From Dasania marina DSM 21967 (GTDB lineage Bacteria; Pseudomonadota; Gammaproteobacteria; Pseudomonadales; Dasaniaceae), in the NCBI RefSeq assembly GCF_000373485.1, contig NZ_KB891575.1, positions 639,736 through 703,735 on the forward strand: a stretch of DNA of 64,000 nt, given 5' to 3'. Position numbers and translations under genes: made by a program. The notes below the pieces were generated by a model. That model saw nothing but the letters and a program-made list of their open reading frames with translations. It was not told the DNA's origin and did not search any database. Each line of letters begins with the position of its first letter. Position 1 is the first letter of the stretch. This document shows, piece by piece, positions 62,214 to 64,000 of the stretch.

Positions 62214-62275
62214 GGGGCCAGTGTAAATTTTAGTTAACATCCGCTGGATAGTTTACAAAAATTTACGCTGGCCCC
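62214..62275. repeat. 62-bp palindromic repeat (GGGGCCAG ends)
   Basis: Left GGGGCCAGTGTAAATTTT and right AAAATTTACGCTGGCCCC are inverted repeats of 18 bases with one mismatch. The GGGGCCAG end also appears, reversed, at about 31379-31385 (TGGCCCC). It has the form of an extragenic palindrome or small MITE, and could also act as a terminator. Confidence 0.75.
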
Positions 62276-62319
62276 GATTAACTTAACCGACACGTCACCT
62301 ATAGCGTTAACTAAACGCT

Positions 62320-63225
62320 CTATCTTTTTGCTTTCAAATCTTTCGTTAATAAACTCACCTTGCGAATAAACCATTCTTTAAACTCCTGCGCTACTTCATT
62401 ATTGCGGCTGTGAAAGGGCGTAATGATTTTTATGGGTGCGGGGGCCGGAACCAGATGCGGTAAGGGGCAAATTAACGCGCCGGTACGCAAATCTTGATCC
62501 ACCATAATTTCATCACCCAGCGCTATGCCACAGCCATTACGTGCCGCTTGGTGTGCCACAAAGGTATTGCCTAAAAATAAATTGGCTTGCGGGGTGATGT
62601 CTTCACTGCCCAATAGACTTAAAAAGCGCTGCCATTCTGCACCGTCTTTATCGCCGTGGATGAGTGTGTGGTTTTTTAAATCCGCTAAGGTTTGTGGCGG
62701 CGGTAAGCCATTTAATAACTCGGGGCTGCAAATTAAAAAGTAATTGATGGGAATTTGGGTCACATCCACTTCACCGGGGATGTGTACGTTTTTCCATGAA
62801 ATCACCAAATCCACTTCTTCATCGTCTAAATCCTCTATCGCCATCCAGCTAAAGTCGCTTAGCTTTTGCTCGCGTATAAACTCGGCGGCGTACATAGGGA
62901 TGGAGGAGCTGGCGATAGCCGTAGAGGTGGCAATTCTTAAATGCTGCGGTGCCTCGCTGTCGCTGAAGCTGCTAATGGTTTTTTGAATATTATTGAAGGA
63001 TGCCGTTAAGCTCTCTAACAGCAGCCTCCCCTGTGGCGTGAGGGTAGTGTTTTTGCCCTTTTCAGCAAATAGTTGCGTGTTGAGGCGATCTTCCAAGTTT
63101 CGAATTTGATGGCTAACCGCGCTATGGGTAACAAACAGCTCTGCTGCTGCCTTACCCAAGCTGCGGTTGCGGCCCACGGCTTCAAAGGTCAGCAAGCTGT
63201 TTAGTGGTGGCAGTTTACGCTTCAT
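62320..63225 (-). CDS. GcvA-type LysR regulator
   Basis: About 301 residues. Seen: KLPPLNSLLTFEAVGRNRSLGKAAAELFVTHSAVSHQIRNLEDRLNTQLF (helix-turn-helix of the GcvA group, with the typical THSAVSHQI recognition helix) and a C-terminal effector domain with NGCGIALGDEIMVDQDLRTGAL, which matches the GcvA-type end. ATG 63225 is preceded by GAG; GTG 63231 is an alternative. It is divergent from the peptidase gene at the right edge and may regulate it. Confidence 0.9.
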   Translation of the reverse strand: MKRKLPPLNSLLTFEAVGRNRSLGKAAAELFVTHSAVSHQIRNLEDRLNTQLFAEKGKNTTLTPQGRLLLESLTASFNNIQKTISSFSDSEAPQHLRIATSTAIASSSIPMYAAEFIREQKLSDFSWMAIEDLDDEEVDLVISWKNVHIPGEVDVTQIPINYFLICSPELLNGLPPPQTLADLKNHTLIHGDKDGAEWQRFLSLLGSEDITPQANLFLGNTFVAHQAARNGCGIALGDEIMVDQDLRTGALICPLPHLVPAPAPIKIITPFHSRNNEVAQEFKEWFIRKVSLLTKDLKAKR

Positions 63226-63336
63226 GTTCACTCATAAGTTATGTGAATTTAATTTGTAATATATACAAATATTTCGCGATATACACAAATTTAATTCTAG
63301 ATACACTGCATAAATAATAAACATCTGGAGCCTGCT

Positions 63337-64000
63337 ATGAGTATTCAACCCTTTTCACGCGCAGTTAAACCGCAAGCCGATTGGCCACAAGCCTTTAGCC
63401 CTGATGAATACGCGATGCGCCGCAAGCAGGTGGCCCAACGCCTAGAGAAACAGGGCTTTGATGCCATGCTGGTTACCAGCCCGGCCGACCTTTATTACCT
63501 TACCGGCTACGATATGATTTGGTTTCATTGGCGCTTTTTAACCAGCTGCGTGCTCACCGCCGATGCTGCGGAGGTGCTATTTTTTGATTACCCCGGCCAC
63601 ACCACGCTGGTTGAAACCACCCCTGAGATTAAACACATCACCTGGATGACTCGCGAAACCCCTGAGCACGATGCTAAAACTATTGCCCACGGCATGGTAA
63701 AAGCGGGGCTAAAAGGTAAGCGTGTCGCCCTGCAACCTTGGGGCTACAACCCGCATAAAACGGTTATGGATGTATTAGTGCAAACTCTTGAATCGGCGGG
63801 CATGGCTACCGACGATGGCTCGCTGATCGTTGAAGAAACTCGCCTCTATAAAAGCGATGCCGAAGTGGCCGTGATGCGCCAAGCCGCCAGCATTGCCGAC
63901 AACGCCATGGTGGCCGGCCGCGATCTTATTGCCCCCGGCGTAATGGAAACCGAGCTGCACGCCACTATTATGCACAGCATGTTAATGGCTGGCGGCGGCG
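63337..64000 (+). CDS. Creatinase/Xaa-Pro aminopeptidase family protein, truncated by window end
   Basis: M24B-type protein, N-terminal 221 residues visible; the frame is open at the edge. Seen: start MSIQPFSRAVKPQADWPQAF, SPDEYAMRRKQVAQRLEKQGFDAMLVTSPADLYYLTGYDM (creatinase N domain) and the beginning of the second domain EETRLYKSDAEVAVMRQAASIADNAMVAGRDLIAPGVMETEL. The metal ligands lie beyond the window. Relatives include ectoine hydrolase DoeA, creatinase and prolidases; the missing half would decide. GGAG precedes the ATG. Confidence 0.88.
   Translation, partial: MSIQPFSRAVKPQADWPQAFSPDEYAMRRKQVAQRLEKQGFDAMLVTSPADLYYLTGYDMIWFHWRFLTSCVLTADAAEVLFFDYPGHTTLVETTPEIKHITWMTRETPEHDAKTIAHGMVKAGLKGKRVALQPWGYNPHKTVMDVLVQTLESAGMATDDGSLIVEETRLYKSDAEVAVMRQAASIADNAMVAGRDLIAPGVMETELHATIMHSMLMAGGG

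Overview
The window reads as chromosome of a marine-type gammaproteobacterium. The evidence is a Zur box of the gammaproteobacterial type, a umuDC operon with a canonical LexA box, PutA of the long bifunctional class, a two-subunit pyruvate carboxylase with a divergent LysR gene, a PEP-CTERM protein, and many GTCATACCGG-type dispersed repeats. A member of the Cellvibrionales or Spongiibacteraceae would fit, but this is inference. No rRNA, tRNA or CRISPR array was recognised.

Layout, left to right. 0.1-9 kb: proline and amino-acid catabolism (putA, a 951-residue PLP decarboxylase-fold protein, a translationally coupled small ORF, then pepQ and an Lrp-type regulator on the opposite strand). 9-18 kb: a cyclophilin, then a minus-strand uptake and hydrolysis cluster (hydantoinase/oxoprolinase subunits HyuB and HyuA, an MFS carrier, a TonB-dependent receptor) and a PEP-CTERM protein. 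18-21.5 kb: a complete zinc-import locus, znuA divergent from zur-znuC-znuB around one Zur box. 22-31 kb: glycerate kinase, three lipoproteins, a GFA protein, a cytochrome c'/b561 pair, a RES-Xre toxin-antitoxin operon with a 26-bp palindromic operator and a DnaQ-like exonuclease as third gene, SOS-controlled umuDC, and an OmpW protein. 31-39.4 kb: an RND efflux operon (MFP, pump, outer-membrane factor) running into its own two-component system.

39.4-52.3 kb is accessory DNA. Genes are nearly all on the plus strand, mostly small and often unrecognised, separated by two dispersed repeat families and short structured repeats. It holds the most interesting locus, 43225-44430: a TIR-like (ThsB-type) gene followed by a protein with an RyR-like domain plus a RipA-like membrane domain. 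I read this as a candidate two-gene NAD/nucleotide-signalling defence system of the Thoeris type, with a membrane effector in place of ThsA. The region also has an orphan YidD with an N-terminal extension, a 46-residue Cys/His-rich exported peptide, and two paralogous lysine-rich micropeptides (26 and 34 residues).

52.3-64 kb returns to core-like metabolism: beta-carbonic anhydrase (supplying bicarbonate) next to the two pyruvate carboxylase subunits with a divergent LysR regulator, a duplicated pair of zinc-type alcohol dehydrogenase/quinone reductase genes flanking an ABM monooxygenase with a divergent LysR regulator and a shared operator-like sequence, an outer-membrane barrel protein, a GcvA-type regulator, and a truncated creatinase/Xaa-Pro peptidase gene at the right edge.
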